Shown here in pieces: positions 36,751 to 46,373 of a DNA stretch of 64,000 nt. Each line of letters opens with the position of its first letter. Positions within the stretch are counted from its first letter, which is position 1. The DNA is from Pseudoalteromonas caenipelagi (GTDB taxonomy: Bacteria; Pseudomonadota; Gammaproteobacteria; Enterobacterales; Alteromonadaceae). The position numbers and the translations under genes are program-made. Under the pieces are notes generated by a model that was given only the letters and a program-made list of their open reading frames with translations, made no database searches and was not told the origin of the DNA. The stretch is taken from contig NZ_JABBPG010000001.1 of NCBI RefSeq assembly GCF_013140855.1, positions 248,001-312,000 on the forward strand, written 5' to 3'.

Positions 36751-37266
36751 ATGGAACCAAAAAATAGCTATACAAAAGAAGAATTAATAATATGTGGTCG
36801 TGGTGAAATGTTTGGCGAGGGTAATTGCCGCCTGCCCAGCGATAACATGCTAATGATGGACCGCATCATCGAAATAAACGACAACGGTGGCGAATTTGGC
36901 AAAGGTCATATCATTGCTGAACTAGATATTGACCCTAGCCTTTGGTTCTTTGACTGCCATTTTAAAGGTGACCCTGTCATGCCAGGTTGTTTAGGTCTGG
37001 ATGCAATGTGGCAGCTTGTTGGCTTTTTCTTAGGCTGGTCTGGTGGCCCAGGTCTCGGTCGAGCTCTAGGTGTAGGCGAAGTTAAATTCACCGGCCAAAT
37101 TCTTCCTACCGCTAAAAAAGTAACATACCGAATAGATATGAAGCGTGTTATCAAACGTAAACTGTTTATGGGTATGGCTGATGGTACAGTTGAAGTTGAT
37201 GGCCGAGTTATCTATGAAGCCAAAGACCTAAAAGTAGGCCTATTCCAAGATACAAGCGCTTTTTAA
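36751..37266 (+). CDS. fabA: 3-hydroxydecanoyl-ACP dehydratase/isomerase FabA
   Basis: A 171-residue enzyme of standard length. The hotdog active site has His70 in [14 protein letters not shown] and Asp84 in LGLDAMWQ, the same numbering as E. coli FabA. It dehydrates 3-hydroxydecanoyl-ACP and isomerises the product to the cis-3 form, starting unsaturated fatty acid synthesis. A FabR-type palindrome lies directly upstream. A terminator-like hairpin separates it from the convergent rmf gene. It is monocistronic. Confidence 0.97.
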   Translation: MEPKNSYTKEELIICGRGEMFGEGNCRLPSDNMLMMDRIIEINDNGGEFGKGHIIAELDIDPSLWFFDCHFKGDPVMPGCLGLDAMWQLVGFFLGWSGGPGLGRALGVGEVKFTGQILPTAKKVTYRIDMKRVIKRKLFMGMADGTVEVDGRVIYEAKDLKVGLFQDTSAF

Positions 37267-37285
37267 TACCAATCCGCTTAAAACA

Positions 37286-37311
37286 ACAAAGCCCCATTAT
37301 GGGGCTCTGTT
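37286..37311. terminator. Terminator-like hairpin between fabA and rmf
   Basis: Stem AGCCCCA / TGGGGCT with a 3-base loop, extended by ACA / TGT pairs, between the convergent fabA and rmf genes. Confidence 0.7.
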
Positions 37312-37331
37312 GTCTCTAATACGGTTTGTTG

Positions 37332-37502
37332 TTAAGTTTTAAAGGTATTACGATTTTCAATCGCTTCGCGCCATCCACCCAGCCATTCAGATCTTGGCTC
37401 AACTTGTTGATATGGACATAACTCTTTTGATCTACCTGCTAGCCCTGCTTTAAATCCTTGTGAATGTGCTCTTTCTAAGCGATCTCTTTTCTGTCTCTTC
37501 AT
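37332..37502 (-). CDS. rmf: Ribosome modulation factor Rmf
   Basis: A 56-residue basic protein that follows E. coli Rmf nearly throughout: MKRQKRDRLERAH at the start, AGRSKELCPYQ in the middle, and RSEWLGGWREA at the end. Rmf binds 70S ribosomes and drives formation of inactive 100S dimers in stationary phase. The start at 37502 has GAGG upstream; the in-frame extension to 37517 is not needed. Compare the Rmf-like N terminus of the membrane protein at 26110-26757. Confidence 0.97.
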   Translation of the reverse strand: MKRQKRDRLERAHSQGFKAGLAGRSKELCPYQQVEPRSEWLGGWREAIENRNTFKT

Positions 37503-38187
37503 AGGTAAAATCCTCACCTTTTTTTCAACGATGTTGTGGCTGTAATCGATATAATTACAATCGTCATCAACATTTAATAATTAGTTAATAAACCTGTCGT
37601 TATCAACCTAATTGGCACTATATTTATGACCAACAGCGGAGGTTTAAGTTTACTCCATTGATAACACAGTATTTGTTTTTTAACTGATGTGTATCTTGCG
37701 CACATCACGCGTTATTGATTAATTGAGAACAACCAGCGCATCTATTAGCTACTTTTTACTTTTATAAAAAAGCGCAGCAGCAATTGCACTGGAATAGAGC
37801 AGGATTGGCCAAACCTTCATCTTCAATAAATCACATAAGGTAAAGGCATGCAATGATCTTTATCAATAGTTATATATCAAACATTAGGAGAAAGATAAAT
37901 AATCTAACAATTAAAAGTTATTCAAGAAATTAATTTAATAAATACCACAAAACAAGCTTGTTTTCGGCCAAACCAAAGTAAAAAAACATTCATAATTTTG
38001 ACATAAAAACTTTTCGTTTCAATTCAATATCAAAGATACATAGTCATACAAAGGGGACTTTAAAATGTAACAAATGTCCCCATATAGGCTCTGGTGTAAC
38101 ACCATATTCGGTTGTATAAAATATCGCGTTTAGTTTTGTGCGATGTTCATTTAAATAGCTGCAACAGTTTTTTGAAACATGACATTA
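37503..38187. other. 685-base AT-rich gap
   Basis: No gene, RNA or known motif was recognised. It is very AT-rich from about 37860 to 38050. A possible stem (GGGGAC / GTCCCC, 38053-38081, long loop) lies about 110 bases past the phosphatase stop. The rmf promoter must lie at its left end. An unannotated small RNA cannot be excluded from sequence alone. Confidence 0.5.
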
Positions 38188-39477
38188 TTAGTGGCTTCTA
38201 TGGCTAAAGCTAAAACTGCGTTCTTTTATCAGTTTACCCGTTCCATCTTTTGGTGTGCTATAAAAGTTAACTGATAACTTATCTAATACGTTATCAAGTT
38301 CAATGTGCGCAAACCCCCAAGTAAAACTTTTAGCCCAAACTAAGTCATATTCAGGATATTGACGCGCTTGGTACTGAGCAAAAGGCGTATGAGTCCCTCG
38401 CATTTTTGATGCCGCACCACTGATTATCAACGGCAACTTTGGCTTTGCATGATTAGGCGGTAACACCCGAGTACAATCATCCGTTAAAAGCTCTAAGTCG
38501 TGTTCATGGCCCGCAATATAAGCATCTGCGTACTTACAAAGTTCAGGTAAAATAAGCCTTCGCAAAACATGCCCTTCATCGTATTTAGTACCGCCAATTG
38601 ACCATAAAATGTGGTGACCATACACGATTTTCCACTTGGCGGTTGAGTTTTTTAATCCGCTTGCGAGCCAAGCTAGTTGCTTGTGATCTTCACCATTTAA
38701 TGGTGTTTCATGCTGCTCAATGTCTTCTACTTTAGCTTGTCCTTTTGCAAGCGCACTCGCTAAGCTTTGTTCCGACCCATCCTCATTAAGCGGAACTTCG
38801 TAGTAATGTTGGCCAGCCAACAACATATTGGTATCAATCACAAAAAACTCGACATCACTACCCGGCACTCCTCGTTTGAAGCGATAGTAGCCTTGCTTAT
38901 CCATCACAAAATTTGGCTGCTTCGCCATCCAAGCAGTTTGCAGTGCAACCCCTTTACGCGACGTTTTCCAATCGTGATTGCCAAGTGCCGAATAGACCAC
39001 CAGCGACTCATTGCCTTTAAAAAGCGGCTTAAGTGGATCTAAAATGAGGTCATTCATGCGTTTTTCATCATCTTTGCCATCGTTCGCGTCAGCGCCATCT
39101 GGGTAGATGTTATCCCCTAACTGAATCGCAAATTCGCATTCACGTGTTTTGCATAGCCTAGCCATCGCTTGGCCCACTGCTTTAGCGCCACTTTGCTCCG
39201 TGGCAATATTGGTATTTGGATAAATAAATATTGGAGCATGATCGAACTCCTCTATTGGCCTGTGATCATCTAACCAATCTTGTTTTTCAGACGCTATAAA
39301 CTGGTTTTTATTTTTTGGATGCTTGATATGTTTTTGCTTTGGATAGTCAGTGCTGTAACCACCATCACCAAATGCTAAAAAACTTATTGATGAACTATCG
39401 TTGTCCGTGTCTTTGGCCGTTGCATTAACAGAAGCAATGGCTAAACAAAATGCAGATAGGGTAAAAATGTATTTCAT
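38188..39477 (-). CDS. Secreted calcineurin-like metallophosphoesterase
   Basis: A 429-residue protein with a signal peptide (MKYIFTLSAFCLAIASVNATA). Dinuclear metal motifs of the purple-acid-phosphatase type are visible: FGDGG near residue 36, QLGDNIYPDGA near residue 122, SALGNHDW near residue 168, VYGHHILWS near residue 295 and AGHEHDLELL near residue 335. It would hydrolyse phosphate esters in the periplasm or outside the cell. It is 39 bases after a TonB receptor gene on the same strand, so the pair probably captures and cleaves an organic phosphate or releases a receptor ligand. The ATG at 39477 is preferred over a TTG five codons upstream. Confidence 0.88.
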   Translation of the reverse strand: MKYIFTLSAFCLAIASVNATAKDTDNDSSSISFLAFGDGGYSTDYPKQKHIKHPKNKNQFIASEKQDWLDDHRPIEEFDHAPIFIYPNTNIATEQSGAKAVGQAMARLCKTRECEFAIQLGDNIYPDGADANDGKDDEKRMNDLILDPLKPLFKGNESLVVYSALGNHDWKTSRKGVALQTAWMAKQPNFVMDKQGYYRFKRGVPGSDVEFFVIDTNMLLAGQHYYEVPLNEDGSEQSLASALAKGQAKVEDIEQHETPLNGEDHKQLAWLASGLKNSTAKWKIVYGHHILWSIGGTKYDEGHVLRRLILPELCKYADAYIAGHEHDLELLTDDCTRVLPPNHAKPKLPLIISGAASKMRGTHTPFAQYQARQYPEYDLVWAKSFTWGFAHIELDNVLDKLSVNFYSTPKDGTGKLIKERSFSFSHRSH

Positions 39478-39484
39478 ATTAATT

Positions 39485-39506
39485 GCAGCCAATTTGCATT
39501 GGCTGC
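39485..39506 (-). promoter_or_regulatory. Perfect intercistronic hairpin
   Basis: A 9-bp perfect stem GCAGCCAAT / ATTGGCTGC with a 4-base loop, in the 39-base gap between the TonB receptor and phosphatase genes and 8 bases upstream of the phosphatase ATG. It lacks a T run. It could protect the receptor mRNA from 3' decay or block the phosphatase ribosome binding site. Confidence 0.5.
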
Positions 39507-39516
39507 CTCCACAAAC

Positions 39517-42294
39517 TTATAACGAATTAAAACTCACACCGAACTCATAAGAGCGACCATAGCTTTCATATTGATAGTTGTACTGGTGGGCACCGTGATA
39601 AAGGTAGTACGGTTCGTCGGTTAGATTTATGGCGTTGAAATATAACTGGAATTGTTCAGTGATATTATATTTTGCACTTAAATCAAGTTGTAAATGAGCA
39701 TCTTGGTATACTCGCTTTCCTTGCTCTTCGTGTTGAAAACTTTTGCTCTTGTAGCTTGCGCTAAGTCGGGTAGAAAGCAGATCGTTTTCATAGCCAAGCA
39801 TCACGTTAGCCACCGTGTCAGATTGATTTTGCAGCTTATGATCCGCATCAATAAATGTAGCATTGCTGCTAAACATCAATCCGTTACTAAAGTTCTTGCT
39901 AAAAGCCAGCTCTACGCCGTTTAAATCGGCGCTGCCGCCATTGCGAGCTTGCATTACTTCTTTGTAACCTGACCAAACGCCTAAGCCTTGAACTTGCTCT
40001 ATGGCAATAAAGTTTGAGATGTCTTTATAGAATAGGCCTGCTGAAATAACACCTACCCCAGATAAGTAATATTCAATGGAAAAATCAAGATTGTTAGATT
40101 CGTACGGATCCAATTCTGGATTGCCAACTTCTGCTTTGCGTTCAATTTCAATGACGCCATCGTCAATGGATGTATCTGTCTCTATGATCGCAAATGCCGC
40201 TGAGTCTGAAAACTTTGGTCGTGCAAGCGTGCTAGTATAGGCAAAACGGGTAATTAAATTATCCTTATATTCATAGCGAACAGTTAAGTTCGGCAGTAGA
40301 TGATCGTAATCTTTGTTAGCGTGCCACTTGGAGATGTTGGTTTGCTCAATATCGTTCACTTCATCGGTGACCAGCTCAACTCTGTTGCCATTAGTATTAA
40401 AATCGGTCGTTTCATAGCGCAACCCCGATATCACCTGCCATTGACCAATATCCATTGTTAACATCAAATACGCAGCCCCGATCTGCTCTTCAGATGTGTA
40501 GCTACCACCAGCGCTTTTGATATTGCTCTCTAGGTGGTTAGTTTCAAATGAACTGCGATTTAACTTAACAAAATTTTTCAGGGCATTTTGACTTAATCCC
40601 GAACCAAACTTACCTAAGTCATAGTTGGGCTCGTTTATTTTGAATTGCTCTGCCACTACCTCATCAAAACCACCATCAAACACGATGATATCGGCGTTTT
40701 TAAGTTTTTCTCGTTGTGTGTACTTAGCACCAAATTTTAGTTGTGCGTTGTAATTAGCAATCACCAGATCTTTACTCAAGTCTAGCTTGAAACTTGTCGA
40801 CTCATCTTCGCTAAAGTTATTTTCAACAACAACTTCATCCAAAGAAAACTTATTCAAGTCGAAAGCATCATCACTTGCACTGAGAGTTGGCTTTTCTCCT
40901 AAGCTTGCATAGCCAAGCCAAAAGCCTTTTCCTGCAAAACTGGTGTCGAGGCGATTCGGCTCTTTTTCATTAGACTTCGAGTAACCTAAACTGTACTCCA
41001 CTACCCATTCATTTAATTGGTGTTCAGCACCAGTAACTATTGAGACAACTTGTTGCTCTTCAAATCTATCTTTTGTATCTCTGTCCATTTTTGCTGATTG
41101 AAACAATGCTGAGTTAGCTGATAACTCTGATGCAACCAGCTCGCCTTTATCAAACTTGTATTCGTTACGTAGGCGATACTCATCATCAGAAAATTCACTA
41201 ACGAGTGTTTTTAGATAATATAGATTCCCCTGCTCGTCTTTTAAGTCTAAATTGATAGCACCTCCAAGGCGCTCCCTTTCAATCGTATAATGACGCTGCT
41301 CGATTTCTTCAGCTGATAGCACTGATGTTGTATTACCGTTGCTCCTTTGAAGGTCAGTGGCATACCATCCGCCATCGGTTTCCATGTTATGAGAGCCAAA
41401 TCGCCTTTGCGACCAAGATAGTGCTGATGCAATGCCAAAGTCATAGCCTTTGGACAATTCAAATACATCGCTATAGCTTGCAGACAACTTTGGACTACTT
41501 TTTTCAACTTGTGCGTTATAAGTATTTTGCACGCTTGCGCTGTAGCTTGTTCCATCTCTATCAAACGCACTTAAGCTCTTAACTTCAATGCTGCCTCCAA
41601 TTGCTGATGCATCCATATCAGGTGTGACCGTTTTACTCACCTCTAAACTTTGAATTAGCTCACTTGGGATCACATCCATAGCGACGCTGCGAACACCCGC
41701 TTCCGGAGATGGCAGATTTGCGCCATTAATAGTGACATTATTTAAATTTGGATCTATGCCACGTATCCCGACAAATCTCCCCTCGCCTTGATCTCGTTGA
41801 ATAAACATCCCTGGTAAACGTTGTAACGCTTCAGCTGCATTTTGATCCGGTAACTGACCGATTGAATCACTACTTACGATAGACTTGATCCCTAAAGCGT
41901 TTTTTTGTCTATTGAGCGCCCCTGCCTGGCCAGCGCGTTGACCTATAACAATGACATCTTCAAGTGTTACATCGTCGCTTTGTAAAAATACATCAACATT
42001 TACGGTACCATCAGCGCCAACGATGACTGTTTTGCGCACTGATTTAGCCCCGATGTAATCAACTTGCAGCGTATACGTGCCAGCAGGAAGGTTTGTTAAT
42101 TTAAAAGAACCATCTCTTGCACTTACCGTGCTCCTATTAAGCGCTTCAATAGTTACTCTCGCACCTTGAAAAAAAACGTTTTTTTCTTCACTTGCGATTT
42201 TACCAGCGATTGAACTTGCAAAACTTGAAGATGCAAATAATGCACAAGTTAGGCTTAAAGCGACTTTAGATTTTGAAAATGTAAACGGTTTCAT
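39517..42294 (-). CDS. TonB-dependent receptor with carboxypeptidase-regulatory-like domain
   Basis: A 925-residue outer-membrane receptor. A signal peptide (cleaved near residue 26) is followed by a carboxypeptidase-D regulatory-like domain (GKIASEEKNVFFQGARVTIE, residues 31-110), then the plug (LEDVIVIGQRAG, LPDQNAAEALQRLPGMFIQRD, GIDPNLNNVTINGANLPS) and the barrel ending in YEFGVSFNSL. The plug pattern matches the subgroup common in Xanthomonas, Caulobacter and Alteromonadales (TIGR01782-type). It is cotranscribed with a secreted phosphatase, which suggests an organic phosphate or similar ligand. Substrate is inference. Confidence 0.92.
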   Translation of the reverse strand: MKPFTFSKSKVALSLTCALFASSSFASSIAGKIASEEKNVFFQGARVTIEALNRSTVSARDGSFKLTNLPAGTYTLQVDYIGAKSVRKTVIVGADGTVNVDVFLQSDDVTLEDVIVIGQRAGQAGALNRQKNALGIKSIVSSDSIGQLPDQNAAEALQRLPGMFIQRDQGEGRFVGIRGIDPNLNNVTINGANLPSPEAGVRSVAMDVIPSELIQSLEVSKTVTPDMDASAIGGSIEVKSLSAFDRDGTSYSASVQNTYNAQVEKSSPKLSASYSDVFELSKGYDFGIASALSWSQRRFGSHNMETDGGWYATDLQRSNGNTTSVLSAEEIEQRHYTIERERLGGAINLDLKDEQGNLYYLKTLVSEFSDDEYRLRNEYKFDKGELVASELSANSALFQSAKMDRDTKDRFEEQQVVSIVTGAEHQLNEWVVEYSLGYSKSNEKEPNRLDTSFAGKGFWLGYASLGEKPTLSASDDAFDLNKFSLDEVVVENNFSEDESTSFKLDLSKDLVIANYNAQLKFGAKYTQREKLKNADIIVFDGGFDEVVAEQFKINEPNYDLGKFGSGLSQNALKNFVKLNRSSFETNHLESNIKSAGGSYTSEEQIGAAYLMLTMDIGQWQVISGLRYETTDFNTNGNRVELVTDEVNDIEQTNISKWHANKDYDHLLPNLTVRYEYKDNLITRFAYTSTLARPKFSDSAAFAIIETDTSIDDGVIEIERKAEVGNPELDPYESNNLDFSIEYYLSGVGVISAGLFYKDISNFIAIEQVQGLGVWSGYKEVMQARNGGSADLNGVELAFSKNFSNGLMFSSNATFIDADHKLQNQSDTVANVMLGYENDLLSTRLSASYKSKSFQHEEQGKRVYQDAHLQLDLSAKYNITEQFQLYFNAINLTDEPYYLYHGAHQYNYQYESYGRSYEFGVSFNSL

Positions 42295-42673
42295 TGCTAC
42301 TCTCTAGTTACACGGTAATTTTTACAAACAGTTGTTTGCTACGACGGCACCGAACAATAGAGAATTGATATGTAAGAAATATTTCAATGTTTTTGAAAAG
42401 CGTCTAAATTAGCATTAATGCGTATGATTTAAGGCAGTTTTGAGCCATTTTGACCCCCCTTTTTTTAGCCAATTTGCCATTTTGAAGGGAAATTCATCGT
42501 AAAAGTTCGTTAATTGTCATCTTTTTGTCCCGTTACGTGAGCTATTTTAACCCTGCCAAGCGATATGCTTTTGAGCAATACTTTTAAATGCGCTTGGCTG
42601 TGTTCTGATACTCGCGTAGAAAATCGAGCCAATTACCAACATCTCTAAAAAATTTAGACTTCTAAGGCAATAA
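42295..42673. promoter_or_regulatory. 379-base divergent promoter region
   Basis: Separates the TonB receptor (-) from the GGDEF-like gene (+). No clear operator, Fur box or Pho box was seen. A minus-strand frame starting inside the GGDEF gene runs into this region but has no support. Confidence 0.45.
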
Positions 42674-43591
42674 ATGAGCGTTATACAACAAAGTTTCTTT
42701 AAACTACACAAGCCATTGTGGGTACTGCTGGCCATAGTGATCCCTACCACAATTCTAACGGTTGCAAGCAACAGCACACTAAAAAATACTGATGCAGTAG
42801 ATTGGATAGATTGTATCTGTGAAGGGGGTATTGCCTTTATGACGCTACTTTGGCTGATAGCAACACTACTGTCTCGACCCAAAGGAAACGTCACCCTGTT
42901 ACTGTTTTTTGGCTTATCTGCAATGCACATTTCGATGCTTATGGACTTCCTCGATGAGTTTTACCGTTTTGATAGCGCTAATACTTGGCTCAGTGCATTT
43001 GAGGCGTTTCCCGCATTTATTGGGATGATACTCATGTCTTTTGCAATGTACTTTTGGTACCAAGAACAGCAAATATTAAACTTTATGTTGTTAAAAAAAG
43101 AGCGCTTTTATCGCGAATATGGTTTAACCGATTTTATAAGTGGCTTATACCGCGCCGAATATATGAAACAGCAAATTGATAAAGAGTTACTGGCATTAAA
43201 GCACCACAATATTCCATTTTGTATTGCTTTAATTGATATAAAAGAGTTCTCAGTATTTAACGAAAAATATGGTGTAACGAAGGCCAATAGCCTACTTGCT
43301 GATGTGGGCCAAATTATCTTGTTAAATCTACGTGACTCAGATTTAGCCTGTCGATATGCCAGCGATAGGTTTATCGTACTGATGCCTAACACCAATTTGA
43401 GCACGGCAAAACAAGTTATCAATCAGGTTGCTGATAGAGTTTCTAACCATAGGCCATACGCGCAAGGCCATTTAATTTCCGGAAGTAATGACGTGCATTG
43501 GTTATGTGAACAAGCACACAAGGGCGAGCAACAAGCAAGTTTACTTGCTCGTATTAATGCACAGTTAAATACCCAAAAGTCGGCGGCATAA
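42674..43591 (+). CDS. Membrane protein with degenerate GGDEF domain
   Basis: A 305-residue protein with four predicted N-terminal membrane helices (about residues 15-35, 52-68, 73-90 and 108-128) and a C-terminal domain with the diguanylate-cyclase framework (GLTDFISGLYRAEYMKQQ; FCIALIDIKEFSVFNEKYG; LACRYASDRFIVLMP). The signature GGDEF is replaced by ASDRF (residues 229-233), so it should not make c-di-GMP; it may bind GTP or act as a sensor. Its stop overlaps the ATG of the following AraC-type gene, implying a joint role. Confidence 0.85.
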   Translation: MSVIQQSFFKLHKPLWVLLAIVIPTTILTVASNSTLKNTDAVDWIDCICEGGIAFMTLLWLIATLLSRPKGNVTLLLFFGLSAMHISMLMDFLDEFYRFDSANTWLSAFEAFPAFIGMILMSFAMYFWYQEQQILNFMLLKKERFYREYGLTDFISGLYRAEYMKQQIDKELLALKHHNIPFCIALIDIKEFSVFNEKYGVTKANSLLADVGQIILLNLRDSDLACRYASDRFIVLMPNTNLSTAKQVINQVADRVSNHRPYAQGHLISGSNDVHWLCEQAHKGEQQASLLARINAQLNTQKSAA

Positions 43592-44628
43592 TGGCGCAGT
43601 TTTATGAAGTGGAAGATGCCATTTTTGATGCGCATACGCTTATTTTACCAATCGTTGAAATGGCGGCACAACGAGGGGTGATGCCCGACAAAATACTCAA
43701 AGGCTCTAAGCTATTTTACGATGACCTAAATAAGCAAACGAAACGAGTCAGTTTTGCACAGTTACACTGTGTGATCAGTAATACCACCAAACTATTGAAT
43801 GCCGATGGCATTAGCTTTTTACTTGCAGAGCGCTTATTTCACAGCTTGCATGGCAATGCGTTTCAAGCACTTATGCACGCATCAAATTTACAGCAAATGT
43901 TTAGAATAAGTCAGCTTACCCAATATGAGCTATTCCCCTACATGTATGCAAAAAGCTACTATGGGAACGAGCAAGTGCATTTTGTGGTAAATTTCTCTGT
44001 GTGCGAGCCTTGTGAAGTCGTTAAAGGGTTTTTCTACGAGCTATTAGCGGGTTTAATTGAATGTTTGCTGAAGTGGCATTTCAACAAGCCGGCTAAAAGA
44101 CAAGAGTCGCACGGATTTCATATTAAATTTCCAATCGCACCACCTAATCATATTGAGCAGTTCCATAGCCATTTAAGTTGTCATTATTCATTTGCTCATC
44201 CGATGTTTATAGTATCGGTTGACCGCGCCATATTGCTTAACAAACGCGACAATGCGCTCCCAGCTATGACCTCTTATTATCTTAAACAATCAAGGTTATC
44301 TGACTACACAATAGGGTTTAAGCAACACCTAGCACAGCTAATAACAAAAATGCCAAAAGCCACCAGCGAACAAATCGCGACAGTAATGGGCATAAGTAGT
44401 GCAACACTTAAACGTAAGCTAAAACAACACAATACCAGCTTCAAAATGCTTAAAGATGAATGGCAAAAACAGCAGTCTCTTATATACATTACCGCGCAAG
44501 GTTACTCCAATGAAAAAGTGGCACAAGCGCTGGCTTTTACTGATATTACAAATTTTCGGCGCGCCTTTAAGCGCTGGACCGGCAAAACCCCAAGTCAGCT
44601 CAGAGCAGAGACAAAACCGTTCCTTTGA
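43591..44628 (+). CDS. AraC family regulator (arabinose-binding-like N-terminal domain)
   Basis: A 345-residue protein. The N-terminal ~200 residues match the arabinose-binding-like domain of the OruR/ArgR-type AraC regulators (LSCHYSFAHP, then VDRAILLNKRDNALPAM). The C-terminal 100 residues are the AraC helix-turn-helix pair (ATSEQIATVMGISSATLKRK; ALAFTDITNFRRAFKRWTGKTPSQLR). It overlaps the degenerate GGDEF gene by one base (TAATG), so the membrane protein may signal to it. It converges on the cupin gene with a 2-base gap. Confidence 0.88.
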   Translation: MAQFYEVEDAIFDAHTLILPIVEMAAQRGVMPDKILKGSKLFYDDLNKQTKRVSFAQLHCVISNTTKLLNADGISFLLAERLFHSLHGNAFQALMHASNLQQMFRISQLTQYELFPYMYAKSYYGNEQVHFVVNFSVCEPCEVVKGFFYELLAGLIECLLKWHFNKPAKRQESHGFHIKFPIAPPNHIEQFHSHLSCHYSFAHPMFIVSVDRAILLNKRDNALPAMTSYYLKQSRLSDYTIGFKQHLAQLITKMPKATSEQIATVMGISSATLKRKLKQHNTSFKMLKDEWQKQQSLIYITAQGYSNEKVAQALAFTDITNFRRAFKRWTGKTPSQLRAETKPFL

Positions 44629-44630
44629 AG

Positions 44631-45644
44631 TTAACTATTGAGCTTCTGAATAATTTGCCAACGCAGTTTCCTTGCCATTTCCTCATCAATCTCACCTAAA
44701 CTCCCCAACGCATCTTGGTTTATATGAGAATGTGCATTATCAGAAAATACATAATGGTCAAATACCGCCTTGTATGCTTGTTTCTGAGCGCTCGGCAAAT
44801 GCCCAACAGACAAAATGGCATGAAGTAACGCATCCGTTGGTAACCCTAGATAGGCCTCGCTTTGACGCCACCAATAGTTTATTAAACCGTTGATAGACTC
44901 TGTACTTTTGACATGGTGCCACCACATACTAGGAATATAAATCGCGTCACCAGGCGCTAATTCTACAAATTTTGCGCCCTCTAATGCGGTTTTAAATTTA
45001 GGATGCTTTACATAATCTGGTTTCGAAAAATCAACCATGCTGACGACTTGCCCTGCAGGTGTAAAGTCGATGGGCCCGGGATATAAGCAATCGATCAGTT
45101 GCGGTTCAAACAAGGTAAACTGCCTCTTTCCCGCAACAACACACGCGATATTATCGGGAACATCATAATGTGCTGCCACCTCACTTTGATTACCAAGCCA
45201 GATACTCACCAATGGGGCAAGCTCAAGCATAGGTAAATTATTTTCTTGCTGTAAATTAGGTAAACAATAACCTAAGGTAGTTGACCCCATATAAAGGCTT
45301 GGCTGATTTTCGCTACGTTGATTAAGTAATTGGCAGAATATATCTTTAAGATGCGTTTTTACTTGCGAAAAGTTCTTTTGTGTATGGCTTGATGTATAAA
45401 AAAACCTGCCTTTGTACTTCGCTTCGCACTGGTAGGCATAAACACCTACCCCAGCATCAAAATGCTTCAAATAATCGCAAAATGCTCCATCGGAGTGATT
45501 TGCCGCCACAACAATCGGCCAGTCCTTAACCGCATTTTTGAACACCAAAGGTTGCGGCACGCGCTCTTTAGACTGAGCAATAACAATTGCAACCATTTCT
45601 TGGGCGGTCAAATTGCTGTACGCCTTTATATGCCCGTTTAACAC
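44631..45644 (-). CDS. Cupin-like (JmjC-type, Cupin_8) protein
   Basis: A 337-residue protein of the Cupin_8/JmjC fold. The iron-binding facial triad is His159 and Asp161 in AAHYDVPDN and a histidine at 243/244 in SMWWHHV, with 2-oxoglutarate-binding Lys in AGKRQFTLFEP. Such enzymes are Fe(II)/2-oxoglutarate oxygenases, often hydroxylases. Genes of this type repeatedly occur with SapC and tryptophan-halogenase homologues next to TonB receptors, as here. The substrate is unknown. It is the last gene of that operon. Confidence 0.85.
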   Translation of the reverse strand: MLNGHIKAYSNLTAQEMVAIVIAQSKERVPQPLVFKNAVKDWPIVVAANHSDGAFCDYLKHFDAGVGVYAYQCEAKYKGRFFYTSSHTQKNFSQVKTHLKDIFCQLLNQRSENQPSLYMGSTTLGYCLPNLQQENNLPMLELAPLVSIWLGNQSEVAAHYDVPDNIACVVAGKRQFTLFEPQLIDCLYPGPIDFTPAGQVVSMVDFSKPDYVKHPKFKTALEGAKFVELAPGDAIYIPSMWWHHVKSTESINGLINYWWRQSEAYLGLPTDALLHAILSVGHLPSAQKQAYKAVFDHYVFSDNAHSHINQDALGSLGEIDEEMARKLRWQIIQKLNS

Positions 45645-45645
45645 G

Positions 45646-46359
45646 TTATCTTTCCTCTATCTGCTCTTTCATTCGCACCAGCTTTCTTAGCTGACCTAAT
45701 GACGCCAACACCATATAAATATGCTGTAGATAGCCTTGATTATGAAGCTCTACTATGGCGTTGTCTGTCAAGCGAGAAAGTACGTCCTCATTGATAGTGT
45801 ACAAGCCACTTAAACGTGCAGTTCCCGCATTAATTAACGCGCTTTCTAGCAACTCATATTTTAGTAAGCTAGCAACAAAAGATTCACTTTGACTATGCCC
45901 ACTATGGATTGCCAACAAGATGCTATTAACATTTTGCAAATAGTCGCTCATGCCACCTTGGCTTGAAAACAACGCCTCTCCTTGTTGTGTACTTACCCTT
46001 GGATGTGACATATCAATATGTACTGCCGGTTCACTCACCGGAATGCCATTTAGCTGCTTTTCGACAAAACCAATTAGAAAAGGTTGGCGTAGAATGCTCA
46101 GCGGTATGTATTGTGCCTGCCAACCACTCTGAGTTAGATACAAGTTTTCCCGCTCGTTAAATCCAAGCAACGCAACCGCTTCGAACTGCCCTGTTTGGCC
46201 GTTCTTTTTAAAAAATATTGGATAATCGCTTTGTAGTTGCGCAAATTCTGACGGAAATACCCGGGTAATACTCACATCATCGCCAAGGCTTGCACTGCGC
46301 TGAGTGAGTATTTTGATATCTTTGTGAGTAATATTATCGAGTAGTTGTTCTTGACTCAT
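45646..46359 (-). CDS. SapC family protein
   Basis: A 237-residue soluble protein of the SapC family, recognised by FPSEFAQLQSDYPIFFKKNGQTGQFEAVALLGF (landmarks SEFAQLQSDYPIFF and ALLGF, residues 36-70) and AVHIDMSHPRVS near residue 114. The family was named from Campylobacter S-layer protein loci but its biochemical function is unknown. In marine and plant-associated proteobacteria it is coupled to tryptophan halogenase-like and cupin genes. It lies one base from the cupin gene and 14 bases from the halogenase. Confidence 0.87.
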   Translation of the reverse strand: MSQEQLLDNITHKDIKILTQRSASLGDDVSITRVFPSEFAQLQSDYPIFFKKNGQTGQFEAVALLGFNERENLYLTQSGWQAQYIPLSILRQPFLIGFVEKQLNGIPVSEPAVHIDMSHPRVSTQQGEALFSSQGGMSDYLQNVNSILLAIHSGHSQSESFVASLLKYELLESALINAGTARLSGLYTINEDVLSRLTDNAIVELHNQGYLQHIYMVLASLGQLRKLVRMKEQIEER

Positions 46360-46373
46360 AAAACGTCCTTTAA

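Noticed and set aside
42547..42930. Minus-strand 127-codon frame at the start of the degenerate GGDEF gene
   Set aside because: It overlaps coding sequence of a clear gene and the divergent promoter region, with no family match.
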